Below are positions 35,092 through 44,888 of a stretch of DNA of 64,000 nt, piece by piece (position 1 is the first letter of the stretch; each line of letters opens with the position of its first letter). The position numbers were made by a program, and so were the translations under genes. The notes beneath the pieces are model-generated. The model did no database searches. It was not told where the DNA came from and saw nothing but the letters and a program-made list of their open reading frames with translations. Origin of the DNA: Oceanipulchritudo coccoides. Its GTDB lineage: Bacteria; Verrucomicrobiota; Verrucomicrobiia; Opitutales; Oceanipulchritudinaceae. The stretch spans positions 620,001 to 684,000 of the forward strand of contig NZ_JAAGNX010000003.1 of the NCBI RefSeq assembly GCF_010500615.1, written 5' to 3'.

Positions 35092-36431
35092 CTGACCTGA
35101 ACGCTCACGGCGGGATTGGCGCGAATTGTCTCCTGCTTCAATTTGAAGGACTCAACATCATCATCGATGCCGGAATCCATCCAAAGAAAATTGGCCGTGA
35201 GGCCCTCCCCCGGTTCGAAAAGCTTTATGGGCTGCATATTGACCTGATATTCGTCACCCATTGCCATCTTGACCATCTGGGGGCCTTGCCAGTCATCGCC
35301 AAGGACCATCCAAACACGCCGATCATCATGAGCCATGATACCGCCCAATTCTATCGGCGCATGCTACAGAATTCCTGCAATGTCATGGATCGACAGCGGG
35401 CCGAGCTCGGGATTGCGGATTATCCTCTCTATTCCTACGGGGACATCTCAGCCTGTTCACGCCAGGTGATCGGGCTCACACCGGGTCAGGCACGACACTT
35501 TGAAGCAGACTCCGGAGACCGGATTTCCTTCACTCTCCATCCATCCGGACACATCCCGGGCGCGATGGGAATCCTCTTTGAATACCGCCATCAGAGGATT
35601 TTCCACAGCGGGGATGTCCTCTTTGAGAAAACGATCCTTCTGGACGGTGCGGAATTCCCCCAAGGCGACATGGATACGGTGATCCTTGAGACGACACGGG
35701 GATCCACCGAGCGCGCCGCCAGCCGTGAAAGTGAGATTGAGCGCTTGCTTCGCTGCATCATGGATACCGTCTCGCATGGCGGATCCATTCTCATTCCGGT
35801 CTTTGCCCTGGGGAGAATGCAGGAACTCCTCGCTGTCTTCCATCATGCGCGATCAACCGGTAAATTAAAAGAACTCCCGATTTATATAAGCGGTCTTGGA
35901 ATCGACTTGCTGAACCAGTTTGACCGGATTTCACGCAAGAGTCCCCATGTGCGCATCCGGCGCAAAATCCTCCGGGAATTGAATGCCTGCAAGATGCCCG
36001 ACAAGCATCGCCCGGGTAAGGATCGACCCGGAATTTACTTGCTCAGCAGCGGCATGATGGTGGAAAACACGCCTTCCTACAAGGCGGCTTCCACTCTTCT
36101 TGAGTCACACCAGAATACCATCGCCTTCGTCGGTTATTGTGATCCCGATACGCCGGGCGGGAAGATCCTTAAATTGCACCAAGGTGACAAATTCCTTTTC
36201 AAGAGCTTGGGCAAAGCCGTCGCGGCAATGGCGAGGATTGAGAAGTTTGATCTGAGCTCCCACGCTGACCGGGAGGAATTACTTGAATTTGCCAAGGCAA
36301 GGAATCCCCGATGCGTCGTCCTTCACCACGGTGATCCCGACTCGCGGGATTGGTTCAAGAGCCGACTGACTGAATGGGACCCAAAATGCCAGATCCTGGA
36401 TCCTGTCCCCTTGAAAGCCGTAACGGTTTGA
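35082..36431 (+). CDS. Beta-CASP metallo-beta-lactamase hydrolase (RNase-like)
   Basis: A 449-residue metallo-beta-lactamase with the beta-CASP insertion, as in CPSF73-like RNases. The metal motif THCHLDHLGALP (near residue 60), HPSGHIPGA, HSGDVLF, and the beta-CASP part (IPVFALGRMQEL, LSSGMMVENTPSYK, and DLSSHADREEL...VVLHHGDP) are in order. It probably processes RNA. Start GTG 35082 overlaps the apaG end by ten bases and has GGAG eight bases upstream; this implies translational coupling. Confidence 0.88.
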   Translation: MQLTDLNAHGGIGANCLLLQFEGLNIIIDAGIHPKKIGREALPRFEKLYGLHIDLIFVTHCHLDHLGALPVIAKDHPNTPIIMSHDTAQFYRRMLQNSCNVMDRQRAELGIADYPLYSYGDISACSRQVIGLTPGQARHFEADSGDRISFTLHPSGHIPGAMGILFEYRHQRIFHSGDVLFEKTILLDGAEFPQGDMDTVILETTRGSTERAASRESEIERLLRCIMDTVSHGGSILIPVFALGRMQELLAVFHHARSTGKLKELPIYISGLGIDLLNQFDRISRKSPHVRIRRKILRELNACKMPDKHRPGKDRPGIYLLSSGMMVENTPSYKAASTLLESHQNTIAFVGYCDPDTPGGKILKLHQGDKFLFKSLGKAVAAMARIEKFDLSSHADREELLEFAKARNPRCVVLHHGDPDSRDWFKSRLTEWDPKCQILDPVPLKAVTV

Positions 36432-36437
36432 CCAGAA

Positions 36438-37352
36438 TTATTCCTCTGGAGATGGAGGTAAATCCGGGCGTATAAAGGTGCTGTCCAGAATACCTGGATT
36501 CAGCTCAACATCCCGTACAACAAGCGTCTGCGTGAGTTTGTCATTCACGTAGGTCTCTATCATAGCCGGGACCTTGAGGCCGCTGATATCCATATGGTCA
36601 GAGTTGATTGACCGGGATACGGTCAATGTCCCATCCTCCTCAAATGTCCGCTCCTCGCGTCCAATATCGAGGAAGGTATCCGGATCTATAAAAAAGCGGA
36701 CAATATGTCTTGGATTCACTTTAACCTCATAACAATAGGCCATTTGATAATTGAACGCCTGCTGGCCAAGATATTCGGTTGTCCAGGAATTATTCATGGC
36801 GAGGAATAGCTCGCTCACGACATAGGATGACCGCCTCAAGTTGTCCTGTTCCTTCAGGGCAAGATCTTCCACCTGGATTGGTTTCCCATCCCTCCGGACA
36901 CTGCGCCAGGCGTCCTCCGGCGTAACAACCATCGTGATTGTCACGTTTTGCCTCTTGTATGAAAGACGGATTCGCTCCCCTTTCTTCTTGGCAATAACAA
37001 AGGACATCGACTCTCCATCCGTTAAGTCGATATCGGCCGATACGAGCAAACTGTTGATCGACGTAAGCCGCTTGACCCCACCGATTGCCGCAAAATGGCG
37101 TTCGAGGACTGCGCGATTGAGTGATTTCGGCGCCGGAAGAGCATTTGCATCCGGAACCAGCGCTTCGAGGGAGTCGTCTACCTCCAAACTGTTCGTCAAT
37201 GGTTCATAAACAGGCGGTTCCTCATTCAAGCTGCGGAAGACGGACCAGACAACGGCCGCTAACAATATGAAAATCACGACAGCAGAACCCACTAGGAGTA
37301 CCTTCGAACGTGGACTTGCTTGCCTCCAGCCATCCTTAGTTCTTTGAAACAT
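36438..37352 (-). CDS. Membrane-anchored LolA-like protein
   Basis: A 304-residue protein with one N-terminal transmembrane helix (KVLLVGSAVVIFILLAAVVW, about residues 18-37) and a large exported domain. The latter starts LERHFAAIGGVKRLTSINSLLVS and continues as a single beta-sheet barrel (MSFVIAKKKGERIRLSYK, AYCYEVKVNPRHIVRFFID), resembling LolA/outer-membrane lipoprotein-sorting folds. The function is unknown; it could bind a lipid or hydrophobic ligand. ATG 37352 is the natural start; a longer frame exists to 37403. It is divergent from leuB. Confidence 0.6.
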   Translation of the reverse strand: MFQRTKDGWRQASPRSKVLLVGSAVVIFILLAAVVWSVFRSLNEEPPVYEPLTNSLEVDDSLEALVPDANALPAPKSLNRAVLERHFAAIGGVKRLTSINSLLVSADIDLTDGESMSFVIAKKKGERIRLSYKRQNVTITMVVTPEDAWRSVRRDGKPIQVEDLALKEQDNLRRSSYVVSELFLAMNNSWTTEYLGQQAFNYQMAYCYEVKVNPRHIVRFFIDPDTFLDIGREERTFEEDGTLTVSRSINSDHMDISGLKVPAMIETYVNDKLTQTLVVRDVELNPGILDSTFIRPDLPPSPEE

Positions 37353-37471
37353 AGATAGATCACAATAAGATTCCTGGGTAACCGCAAGCCGATCCTTCCT
37401 CATGAGACCGGAAAAGAGATTGCCAATTCAGGCACACATTTCCCATTGTCCAAGGTTTTGTAACAATTATT

Positions 37472-38572
37472 ATGAAATCCTTGAAATTTGCAGTCCTCCC
37501 CGGTGATGGAATCGGCCCTGAAGTCATGGAAGTGGCTCTCGAAGTCCTCCAAAAGGCGATCGATGGCTCAGGCTACACCTTGGAAACAACGAATGCCGCC
37601 GTCGGCGGGGCGGCTATCGATGAACATGGAGAGGCCCTTCCTCCTTCAACGGTCAAGGTCTGCGAGGATAACGAGGCGATTTTATTTGGCAGTGTAGGCG
37701 GCCCCAAATGGGAATCCCTTCCACCTGCCGAACAGCCTGAGCGAGCCGCACTCCTGCCACTTCGCAAGCACTTCCAGTTGTTCGCGAACATCCGCCCTGG
37801 ACTCCTCTACCCGGATTTGGTCGCCGCCTCCCCTCTCAAGACCGAGCGCATTCCTGAAGGGATCGATATTGTCTGTATCCGGGAATTGACCGGAGGTATT
37901 TATTTTGGCCAGCCAAAGGCGCGCCGCGAACTGCCTGATGGTGACATCGAGGCGCTGGATACGATGATTTACAAGCGCAGCGAAATTGAGCGAATTGCTG
38001 AAGTCGCAGCCCAGACCGCCCTGAAACGGGATAAGCGAGTCTGCTCAGTCGACAAGGCCAATGTCCTCACCACTTCTGTTCTCTGGCGTGAAGTAGTGAC
38101 AGCCTTTTTCGCCAAAAACTACCCGGAAATCGAGCTCAGCCACATGTATGTCGATAATGCCGCCATGCAACTGGCCCGAGAGCCCAACCAGTTTGATGTC
38201 CTCTTTACCGAAAACATGTTTGGGGACATCCTCAGCGACGAGATGGGAATTGTCTGCGGAAGTCTCGGTATGCTTTGTTCCGCAAGCCTCGGACTGGAAA
38301 TGAACTCCCTCGGTCATCCTTTCGGACTCTATGAGCCGGCCGGCGGGACGGCTCCCGACATTGCCGGACTTGGCGTGGCCAATCCCTGCGCGCAAATCCT
38401 GAGCGGTGCGATGATGCTCCGCTTCAGCTTCGGGCTGGACGAGGTGGCCTCGCGGATTGAGAATGCTGTCCGCCAAACTGTTGAATCAGGCATCCGCACC
38501 GGTGACATCGCCTTTGGTCTCGAAGCCGTCAACACGCGCCAAATGGCCGATGCCATTCTGACCCACTTATAA
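37472..38572 (+). CDS. leuB: 3-isopropylmalate dehydrogenase
   Basis: A 366-residue NAD-dependent enzyme of leucine synthesis. The family features are PGDGIGPEVM (residues 9-18), LLPLRKHFQLFANIRP, CIRELTGGIYFGQPK, VDNAAMQLAREPNQFDVLFTENMFGDILSDE and PAGGTAPDIAG. Length is typical. No other leucine gene lies next to it. Confidence 0.97.
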   Translation: MKSLKFAVLPGDGIGPEVMEVALEVLQKAIDGSGYTLETTNAAVGGAAIDEHGEALPPSTVKVCEDNEAILFGSVGGPKWESLPPAEQPERAALLPLRKHFQLFANIRPGLLYPDLVAASPLKTERIPEGIDIVCIRELTGGIYFGQPKARRELPDGDIEALDTMIYKRSEIERIAEVAAQTALKRDKRVCSVDKANVLTTSVLWREVVTAFFAKNYPEIELSHMYVDNAAMQLAREPNQFDVLFTENMFGDILSDEMGIVCGSLGMLCSASLGLEMNSLGHPFGLYEPAGGTAPDIAGLGVANPCAQILSGAMMLRFSFGLDEVASRIENAVRQTVESGIRTGDIAFGLEAVNTRQMADAILTHL

Positions 38573-38586
38573 GATGATCGCTTGTT

Positions 38587-38643
38587 GTAGTGAGCGGGTT
38601 TACCCCGCAATTACGGTTTTTGCGGGATAAACCCGCTCACTAC
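38587..38643. repeat. Long hairpin, REP-like repeat or terminator
   Basis: GTAGTGAGCGGGTTTACCCC plus GCAA (38587-38610) is repeated inverted at 38620-38643 with one mismatch around a 9-base loop. The 24-base arms are longer than a normal terminator and no T-run follows. It sits between leuB and alaS, both + strand, and resembles palindromic repeats seen in many bacterial genomes. Confidence 0.6.
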
Positions 38644-38669
38644 GCCACAAAATATTACTATCAAAAGCC

Positions 38670-41351
38670 ATGACCTCCGCTGAAATCCGTCAGTCGTTTC
38701 TTGATTTCTTTGCCAGCAAGCAGCACAAGATCGTGCCGTCAGCCTCGCTGATGCCAACCGCGCCCAACTTGCTCTTTACCAATGCCGGCATGAATCCTTT
38801 CGTGCCGTATTTTCTCGGTGACCGGGAAGCGGCAGACCGGCGCATCGCAGATACCCAGAAGTGTATCCGGGCAGGCGGTAAACACAACGATCTCGATGAT
38901 GTCGGACTGGATACCTATCACCAGACATTCTTTGAAATGCTGGGAAACTGGTCATTCGGGGATTACTTCAAAAAAGAGGCCATCGAGTGGGCATGGGAGC
39001 TTTTGACCGAAGTGTGGAAATTCCCGACAGACCGGTTGTACGTGACCGTCTACAAGCCCGGCAAGGGCGATCCGGCCGAGTTTGACCAGGAGGCCTACGA
39101 CATTTGGGCGAAGGTACTCAAGAAGAGCGGTCTTGTCCCGGAAGAGCGGATATTGACCGGCGGCAAGAAAGACAATTTCTGGATGATGGGAGATACGGGC
39201 CCCTGCGGTCCCTGCTCGGAGATCCACATTGACCTGACCACTGCCGGCGATACGCAAGGCAAGCTCGTCAATGCCGACTCACCTTACTGCATCGAGCTCT
39301 GGAACTTGGTCTTTATCCAGTTTAACGCCGATGAGCATGGCAATTTCAGCCCGTTGAAGAACAAGCACATCGATACCGGCATGGGCTTTGAACGGGTTGC
39401 CGGGATTATTGCCACAACCAAGGGATTCACGGATTTCTCAAATCCGCCCAGTAATTACAATTGCGACCTCTTCACGCCAATCTTCGCCCAGATTTCGGAA
39501 ATGTGCGGGCATTCATACAAGGCCACCCTGCCGGCTAACCCACACGAACCAACTGAGGCGGAAATGCTGGATATCGCCTTCCGTGTCATTGCCGACCATA
39601 TCCGGACACTGAGCTGTGCCATCGCTGACGGAATCCTGCCCGGAAATGAAGGCCGTAATTACGTCCTTCGACGAATTCTCCGCAGGGCTGTCCTGTATGG
39701 ACGCCGGCTTGACTTAAAGGATGGCTTTTTCACCAAGTTGGTTGAACCAGTGATAGAAATCCTGGGAGGAGTCTTCCCGGAACTGAAAACCCAGGAAACG
39801 ATCATCCGGAAAATCATCGCCAGCGAGGAAGCAGCCTTTGAGCGAACGATCGAGCGAGGGCTCCTGATGCTCGAGAAGATTTTCTCTACTGACCCAGACC
39901 AGATCTCCGGGGAAGATGCCTTTACCCTCTACGACACACACGGTTTCCCACTTGACCTCACCCAGATCATAGCCGCTGAGAAGGGCCTCACCGTTGATAC
40001 GGAAGGGTTTCAGAAGGCAATGAATATCCAGCGGGAGCGGGCACGGGCAGCACGACAGACCAGCGTGATCCGCGTTTCGGAAGATTCGGATGACAGCAGC
40101 TCCACCGAGTTTATTGGTTTCGACAACGGCAGACTCACCGGCACTGAAGCAGTCGTCACCAATGTGATAACAGACGAAGGAAAGACATTTATTGTCCTGG
40201 ACAAGACACCTTGCTATGCGGAAATGGGTGGACAAGTCGGTGACAAGGGGAGTTTGTCGATCGATGGCAAAACGTATCCACTCGTCAATACAACCCGTGA
40301 TGCAAACGGCCATTCCCTGCACGAGGTAAGCGGAAACCTGGATGCTTCCGCTGTCGGCAAGACGGCCAAAGTGAATGTTGATGTCCCTTACCGTAAAGCG
40401 GTACAACGCCATCATAGCGCAACGCACATTCTCCATCATGCCTTGCGGTCCATTCTTGGCACCCATGTCCAACAGGCAGGCTCTTTTGTCGGCCCAGACC
40501 GCCTTCGCTTCGATTTCAGCCACTTTGAGCAGATCAGTACGGAGGATCTCCGCGCAATCGAGAACTTCTGCCAGGAAAAGATCCTGGAGAACGATCCGGT
40601 AAAATGGTATGAAGTCCCCTACTCCGAGAAGCCGGAAGACGTGATTGCATTCTTCGGGGAAAAGTATGGCGACACTGTCCGCATTGTCGATGTGGGAGGA
40701 TGGAGCAAGGAACTATGTGGAGGCACACACGTTTCAGCAACCGGGGAAATTGGTCCTTTCAAGATTGTCTCCGAATCGGCAATTGCTGCCGGTACGCGCC
40801 GAATAGAGGCAGTTTGCGGAAGTGCTGCTTCCGGATTGATTGAGGAGCGCTTCTCGATATTGGCCAACCTGGCGCAAACCTTCGCCTCCAAGCCAGCTGA
40901 GCTGCCGGACCGCGTCAAGGACCTGCAAAACCGGCTGACTGAAGCGGAGAAAAGCTTGAAGCAGTTGAAGGCACAGGCACAAAGCAGCCAGACGGCCGAG
41001 TTGAAGGATGAAACCAGGCAGATCGGAGGGCTTTGTGTATTGGTTAAGCGACTACAGGTTGATAATCCAAACGACTTGCGCACCTTGGCTGCCAAGGCTT
41101 TCAAGGAAATAGAAGGAGATCTTCTCGTATTTGGTGCCCCCTTGGGCGAGAAGGTGACCTTGGTCGCCATGGCTTCCGATGAAGCAATCGCAAAGGGCTT
41201 CAAGGCTGGAGATCTGGTCCGTACACTCACCGCCGAACTAGGCGGCAAAGGGGGCGGCAAGCCCGACTTCGCAATGGGTGGCGGCACCATGCCCGACAAG
41301 CTGGAGGCCGTTCTGGCCGCCTGGCTAAACAATTTGGAGAAAAGTGAATAA
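38670..41351 (+). CDS. alaS: Alanyl-tRNA synthetase
   Basis: An 893-residue class II synthetase. Visible parts are the catalytic core (SFLDFFASKQHKIVPSASLMP, TNAGMNPFVPYF, TGPCGPCSEIH), the editing/metal site (HHSATHILHHAL, CGGTHVSATGEIGPF), a coiled-coil segment (LPDRVKDLQNRLTEAEKSLKQ) and the C-terminal C-Ala domain (GGKGGGKPDFAMGGG). Length is usual. Its stop codon overlaps the next start as TAATG. Confidence 0.98.
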   Translation: MTSAEIRQSFLDFFASKQHKIVPSASLMPTAPNLLFTNAGMNPFVPYFLGDREAADRRIADTQKCIRAGGKHNDLDDVGLDTYHQTFFEMLGNWSFGDYFKKEAIEWAWELLTEVWKFPTDRLYVTVYKPGKGDPAEFDQEAYDIWAKVLKKSGLVPEERILTGGKKDNFWMMGDTGPCGPCSEIHIDLTTAGDTQGKLVNADSPYCIELWNLVFIQFNADEHGNFSPLKNKHIDTGMGFERVAGIIATTKGFTDFSNPPSNYNCDLFTPIFAQISEMCGHSYKATLPANPHEPTEAEMLDIAFRVIADHIRTLSCAIADGILPGNEGRNYVLRRILRRAVLYGRRLDLKDGFFTKLVEPVIEILGGVFPELKTQETIIRKIIASEEAAFERTIERGLLMLEKIFSTDPDQISGEDAFTLYDTHGFPLDLTQIIAAEKGLTVDTEGFQKAMNIQRERARAARQTSVIRVSEDSDDSSSTEFIGFDNGRLTGTEAVVTNVITDEGKTFIVLDKTPCYAEMGGQVGDKGSLSIDGKTYPLVNTTRDANGHSLHEVSGNLDASAVGKTAKVNVDVPYRKAVQRHHSATHILHHALRSILGTHVQQAGSFVGPDRLRFDFSHFEQISTEDLRAIENFCQEKILENDPVKWYEVPYSEKPEDVIAFFGEKYGDTVRIVDVGGWSKELCGGTHVSATGEIGPFKIVSESAIAAGTRRIEAVCGSAASGLIEERFSILANLAQTFASKPAELPDRVKDLQNRLTEAEKSLKQLKAQAQSSQTAELKDETRQIGGLCVLVKRLQVDNPNDLRTLAAKAFKEIEGDLLVFGAPLGEKVTLVAMASDEAIAKGFKAGDLVRTLTAELGGKGGGKPDFAMGGGTMPDKLEAVLAAWLNNLEKSE

Positions 41352-41656
41352 TGACATCATCCCTCGCCCTCAGTTCAGCTGAACGTAAACTCTATCGTGG
41401 TCGCGCGATGAATCTTAAACCGGCTGTGATGGTAGGTCGCTCTGGTGCCACAGACACTGTGATCAAGGCCGTTGACCAGGCGCTCACACAGGATGGGTTG
41501 ATCAAGATTCGCCTTGAAGCACCGGACAAGCCAACCCGGAAGCAATGGCTTCAGACCATTGCCGAGTCCACGCGCTCCACGGTGTGCGGGGAAGTCGGCC
41601 ACACCGCCTCCCTCTACCGGCCTTCGCAGACTAAAAGCCAACCTGAGACCGCCTGA
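41351..41656 (+). CDS. yhbY: YhbY/CRS1-type RNA-binding protein
   Basis: A 101-residue CRM-domain protein (LSSAERKLYRGRAMNLKPAVMVGRSGATDTVIKAVDQAL), a family tied to ribosome assembly. ATG 41351 overlaps the alaS stop codon. Its last codons coincide with a short repeat (41651-41666). Confidence 0.95.
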   Translation: MTSSLALSSAERKLYRGRAMNLKPAVMVGRSGATDTVIKAVDQALTQDGLIKIRLEAPDKPTRKQWLQTIAESTRSTVCGEVGHTASLYRPSQTKSQPETA

Positions 41657-41666
41657 AGGCGGGACT
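41651..41666. repeat. Short palindromic repeat, copy 1
   Basis: GCCTGAAGGCGGGACT at the yhbY stop codon is identical to 42165-42180. GCC...GGC forms a hairpin and the extended unit resembles a REP element. Confidence 0.6.
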
Positions 41667-41689
41667 CCAACACAAGATCTACGACTCTC

Positions 41690-42157
41690 ATGAATATCTG
41701 GCTGATGAAATCCGAGCCGGACGTGTACTCGTTCGATGACCTGAAAAAGGCTGACAAGCGCACTTCCATGTGGGAAGGCGTGCGCAATTACCAGGCGCGC
41801 AATTTCATGCGGGATGACATGTGCAAGGGGGATGTCGTCCTTTTCTACCATTCCAATTGCAAGGAGCCGGGAATCGTCGGCCTCGCGGAAATTTCCAGCT
41901 CGAAGGCGTATCCCGATCCAACGCAGTTCGACAAGAAGAGCAACTATTTCGATCCAAAGTCGGATCCGGAAAACCCGCGTTGGCTGGTTGTGGATGTCCG
42001 CTACCGCAAAGCGGTCAAGCGTCCGGTTACCTTAAAGGAAATCAAGGCCCATCCGGAGCTTGGTAAAATGAAGGTGGCCCAGCGAGGAATGCGCCTCTCC
42101 ATCCAGCCCGTTGACAAGGCCCATTACGATATTATACAGAAGGAATTCTGGGGTTGA
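41690..42157 (+). CDS. EVE domain protein
   Basis: A 155-residue EVE-domain protein (MNIWLMKSEPDVYSFDDL, RNYQARNFMRDDMCKGDVVLFYHS, GIVGLAEI). The PUA-like fold binds modified bases in nucleic acid. Homologues are single-domain and common in bacteria (thymocyte nuclear protein 1 family). It is 33 bases after yhbY. Confidence 0.94.
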   Translation: MNIWLMKSEPDVYSFDDLKKADKRTSMWEGVRNYQARNFMRDDMCKGDVVLFYHSNCKEPGIVGLAEISSSKAYPDPTQFDKKSNYFDPKSDPENPRWLVVDVRYRKAVKRPVTLKEIKAHPELGKMKVAQRGMRLSIQPVDKAHYDIIQKEFWG

Positions 42158-42164
42158 TAAGACT

Positions 42165-42180
42165 GCCTGAAGGCGGGACT
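42165..42180. repeat. Short palindromic repeat, copy 2
   Basis: Second copy of GCCTGAAGGCGGGACT, eight bases beyond the EVE gene stop. Followed by TCAG, so CTGAAG and CTTCAG can also pair. Confidence 0.6.
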
Positions 42181-42192
42181 TCAGCCTAGGAC

Positions 42193-43686
42193 TCAGGACA
42201 GCTTCACCGGCAGGAGAGCGGCATCGCGCATGCCATGGATGATCTTCTTATCAGCCGGACAAAAGGTGGCCAAAACCCCGCCGGTTTCGACTTGCTCACC
42301 CTCGACAAAATAATACGGGCAAAGCCGAAGGCGCCCATTCATTTGAAACAACTCCCCTTCCGGGCTGAATACAGGGTGTTTTAATCTGGCTGGTTTCTTG
42401 TATTCCTGAAGTAGATACAGGTTATCCCCGGCACCTTCCAGCGCTTCCTTGATCCCGTCGAGCCATTCCTCCCGGGAGGCATCGCTTCCATATAGCACGC
42501 TTCTCGCTCCCCAGGCATTTTCATGAAAACCGCTCAGTTTCATGATCAAGTTTCTTTCCTTCTGTGAGGCATCCGCCAGCTGCTCCCACTTATAGATGGG
42601 ATTGCCTCCGATATGGGGCGCGTCCAGCACGGCATTGGGGGGCAAATCAACAGGGTCCATGATCCAGCCCTTTGGAATGATCCGGTTCAATAACTTAAAA
42701 CTGGGCTTGCTGAGGTTCTCACGCCAGAAGTGCTCCAGCCGCGGATGATGGAAGAGAACAAGGTTCAGCTTCTCTTCCTGAAAATGTCTCATGGGCGGGG
42801 TTACCGCTAGCGGAGCACCGTCTTCAAGCATTTGCAGGATATGCCGCGAGATTGGAATGTTATCGAGGTCGAACAGCTCCCAGAAGCGATATAGCACATC
42901 AATTTCCTCCGGGTTCCCATCGATGTCCGCGCACAATGTATCCCCAACGGGAAAGACATCGCCGGGATGAAGACAATAAACCCGTTTCCCATGCGTCTGG
43001 AGGCGTCGGGCCAACCACTCCATTTCCGGACGGTAAGTGGAGGCTTCATCCGAGACAACAATGGCAACAACAGGATACTCCTTGTCCGGACGAAGCGAGG
43101 CCATCGATGAGTAGAAGGCATGCACGATTCGCTCCTCTGCGCCGACAATGCCGGGCTCGGGGGCGTACAAGTCATTGAGGAACGCCGTCAGCCCGATACC
43201 GCCGGGAACCGAGTCAACCTCAGTCAATGCAAAGCCCTCCTCCGTTGCCAGCAGATCCGGTCGGATAACCATTGGCTGGCTCCGGCGCATGGTCTTTGAG
43301 CGCGCATGGCGCACCAGCCAGTCGGGCTTTCCCCGATCCAGATAATCGGCTACCCAGGGAGCCTTCAGCTCGGCATTGCGGAGAAGATTCTTGTTCTCGT
43401 GAGAGCGTGTGTAAAGAAGCTCAGAGGCACGGTAAAACTCAAGACATGCCTGCCCTATCTGATGAATCTCCTTGATCTGCTTTTTATCCAAAGGCCATGC
43501 CTCTGGAGAAATCCGCCAGGTCTTGTCCTCAAATAGGCTCTGCGCCCCAAAGGCCTTTTTCAGTGCCTCATATGTCAGTCCGTCACTCAATGGTCGCGTT
43601 TCCCAATTAAAAATTCCAAACCAGAACCCTAGTCCTCGATCTTGATATCCTTGTTCCGGCTTGTCGGACACCCAGCCCGAAGCCAA
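42193..43686 (-). CDS. Probable ATP-grasp-like protein, unknown substrate
   Basis: A protein of up to 497 residues with no close family I can name. Features include [22 protein letters not shown] (near 145-165), [17 protein letters not shown] (near 260), [32 protein letters not shown] and [12 protein letters not shown] (near 420). The Lys-Leu, Gln-Glu-Tyr and Glu-Val-Asp-Ser-Pro-Gly-Gly elements recall circularly permuted ATP-grasp ligases such as glutathionylspermidine synthase-like proteins. The start is uncertain: TTG 43686 or GTG 43671 would overlap the end of prfB (stop near 43629) by 43-58 bases. Confidence 0.5.
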   Translation of the reverse strand: MASGWVSDKPEQGYQDRGLGFWFGIFNWETRPLSDGLTYEALKKAFGAQSLFEDKTWRISPEAWPLDKKQIKEIHQIGQACLEFYRASELLYTRSHENKNLLRNAELKAPWVADYLDRGKPDWLVRHARSKTMRRSQPMVIRPDLLATEEGFALTEVDSVPGGIGLTAFLNDLYAPEPGIVGAEERIVHAFYSSMASLRPDKEYPVVAIVVSDEASTYRPEMEWLARRLQTHGKRVYCLHPGDVFPVGDTLCADIDGNPEEIDVLYRFWELFDLDNIPISRHILQMLEDGAPLAVTPPMRHFQEEKLNLVLFHHPRLEHFWRENLSKPSFKLLNRIIPKGWIMDPVDLPPNAVLDAPHIGGNPIYKWEQLADASQKERNLIMKLSGFHENAWGARSVLYGSDASREEWLDGIKEALEGAGDNLYLLQEYKKPARLKHPVFSPEGELFQMNGRLRLCPYYFVEGEQVETGGVLATFCPADKKIIHGMRDAALLPVKLS

Positions 43687-44775
43687 GCGTGGATAAACCG
43701 GTCCAAGTCACCATCCATCACCTGCTGGATGTTCGACGTGTCGACGCCCGTGCGCAGGTCCTTCACCATTTGGTAGGGTTGAAAAACATATGACCGGATC
43801 TGGTTGCCCCAGCCAATTTCGCCCTTGGCCCCGTAGAACTTCTCCATCTCGGCACGCTTTTCATCCTCGTACTTTTCATACAGGCGTGACTTGAGCATCT
43901 TCAAGGCGGTCGCCCGGTTCTTCAGCTGTGAGCGCTCGTTCTGGCACTGGACAACAATATTCGTCGGAAGATGGGTCATCCGGACAGCTGAATCAGTCTT
44001 GTTGACATGCTGCCCGCCTTTACCGGATGCGCGGTATGTATCAACACGCAGGTCTTCATCCTTGATCTCCACGTCAATGTCATCATCCAACTCGGCGATC
44101 ACATCCACTGCGCAGAAAGAGGTGTGGCGGCGGGCATTGCTGTCAAAGGGACTGATCCGGACAAGGCGGTGCACTCCGCGCTCAGCCTTGGCATAGCCAT
44201 AGGCATTGGCTCCGATAATCCGGATGGTGGCATGGCTGATTCCTGCTTCCTCCCCGGGTGAGAGGTCATCCGTTTCCACCGTGTAGCCACTTCGTTCCGC
44301 CCAGCGGACGTACATCCGGTAGAGCATATCCGCCCAATCACAGGATTCGGTCCCACCGGCTCCGGCATTAATGGACAAGATCGCGTTATTGCGGTCCATT
44401 TTACCTCCCAGGAAGCTCTGGATTTCAAGCGCGTCGAGATCTTTGACCATCTTCCCAACGCTCTCAACGATCTCCTTGAAATACTCCTGACCATCCTCAT
44501 CATCAGCGTCCTCAACCAACTCCACGAGCGTTTTCACATCGTCTATGCGCTCATGGAATTTCTTGATGGGCTGGATCCGCGCCTTGGTATGGCTGACTTC
44601 CGTCACGACCTTGTTGGCCGCCTCTTGATGGTCCCAAAAGTCCTGTTGGGCCATCTTCTCCTCGAGCGAGGCAATTTTTTCCTCCTGCTTGGGGACGTCA
44701 AAGATACCTCCACAGGTGTCCGGCACGCCGTGTGATTTCTTCCAGCTGATTTCGAATTTCAGAATCAATAACCAT
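43629..44775 (-). CDS. prfB: Peptide chain release factor 2, programmed +1 frameshift
   Basis: A 381-residue RF2 that ends translation at UGA and UAA. The gene needs a +1 frameshift: ATG 44775 opens a frame encoding [20 protein letters not shown] and five further residues, ending CTT TGA (44703-44698). Shift at CTTTGAC gives [16 protein letters not shown]. The upstream GGAGGT (44711-44706) is the usual internal ribosome signal. Further on are the GGQ-type [23 protein letters not shown] and [16 protein letters not shown] motifs; the SPF-type tripeptide region is present as FDS-type text. The in-frame ATG 44768 is not the true start. Confidence 0.96.
44698..44715 (-). promoter_or_regulatory. 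prfB autoregulatory frameshift site
   Basis: GGAGGTAT then CTTTGAC on the - strand. In-frame UGA is read slowly when RF2 is low, and the Shine-Dalgarno-like GGAGGU promotes the +1 slip. This is the classic bacterial prfB arrangement. Confidence 0.93.
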
Positions 44776-44888
44776 ACACCGAGAAGTGATTCAAACTCAG
44801 TTGCTTTTCAAGTCCCAATAGGGATTCAGGCAGGATTTACGACAAGGCTTTGACCTCTCGCCAAATTTTAAACTAACTACCTGCGAAA

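Noticed and set aside
39714-40523. 269-codon open frame antisense to alaS
   Set aside because: It is fully inside alaS, with no protein similarity that I can see.
44769-44775. Possible sequencing frameshift at the prfB start
   Set aside because: The CTTTGAC slip site with GGAGGT and the conserved 25-codon frame show a natural programmed shift.
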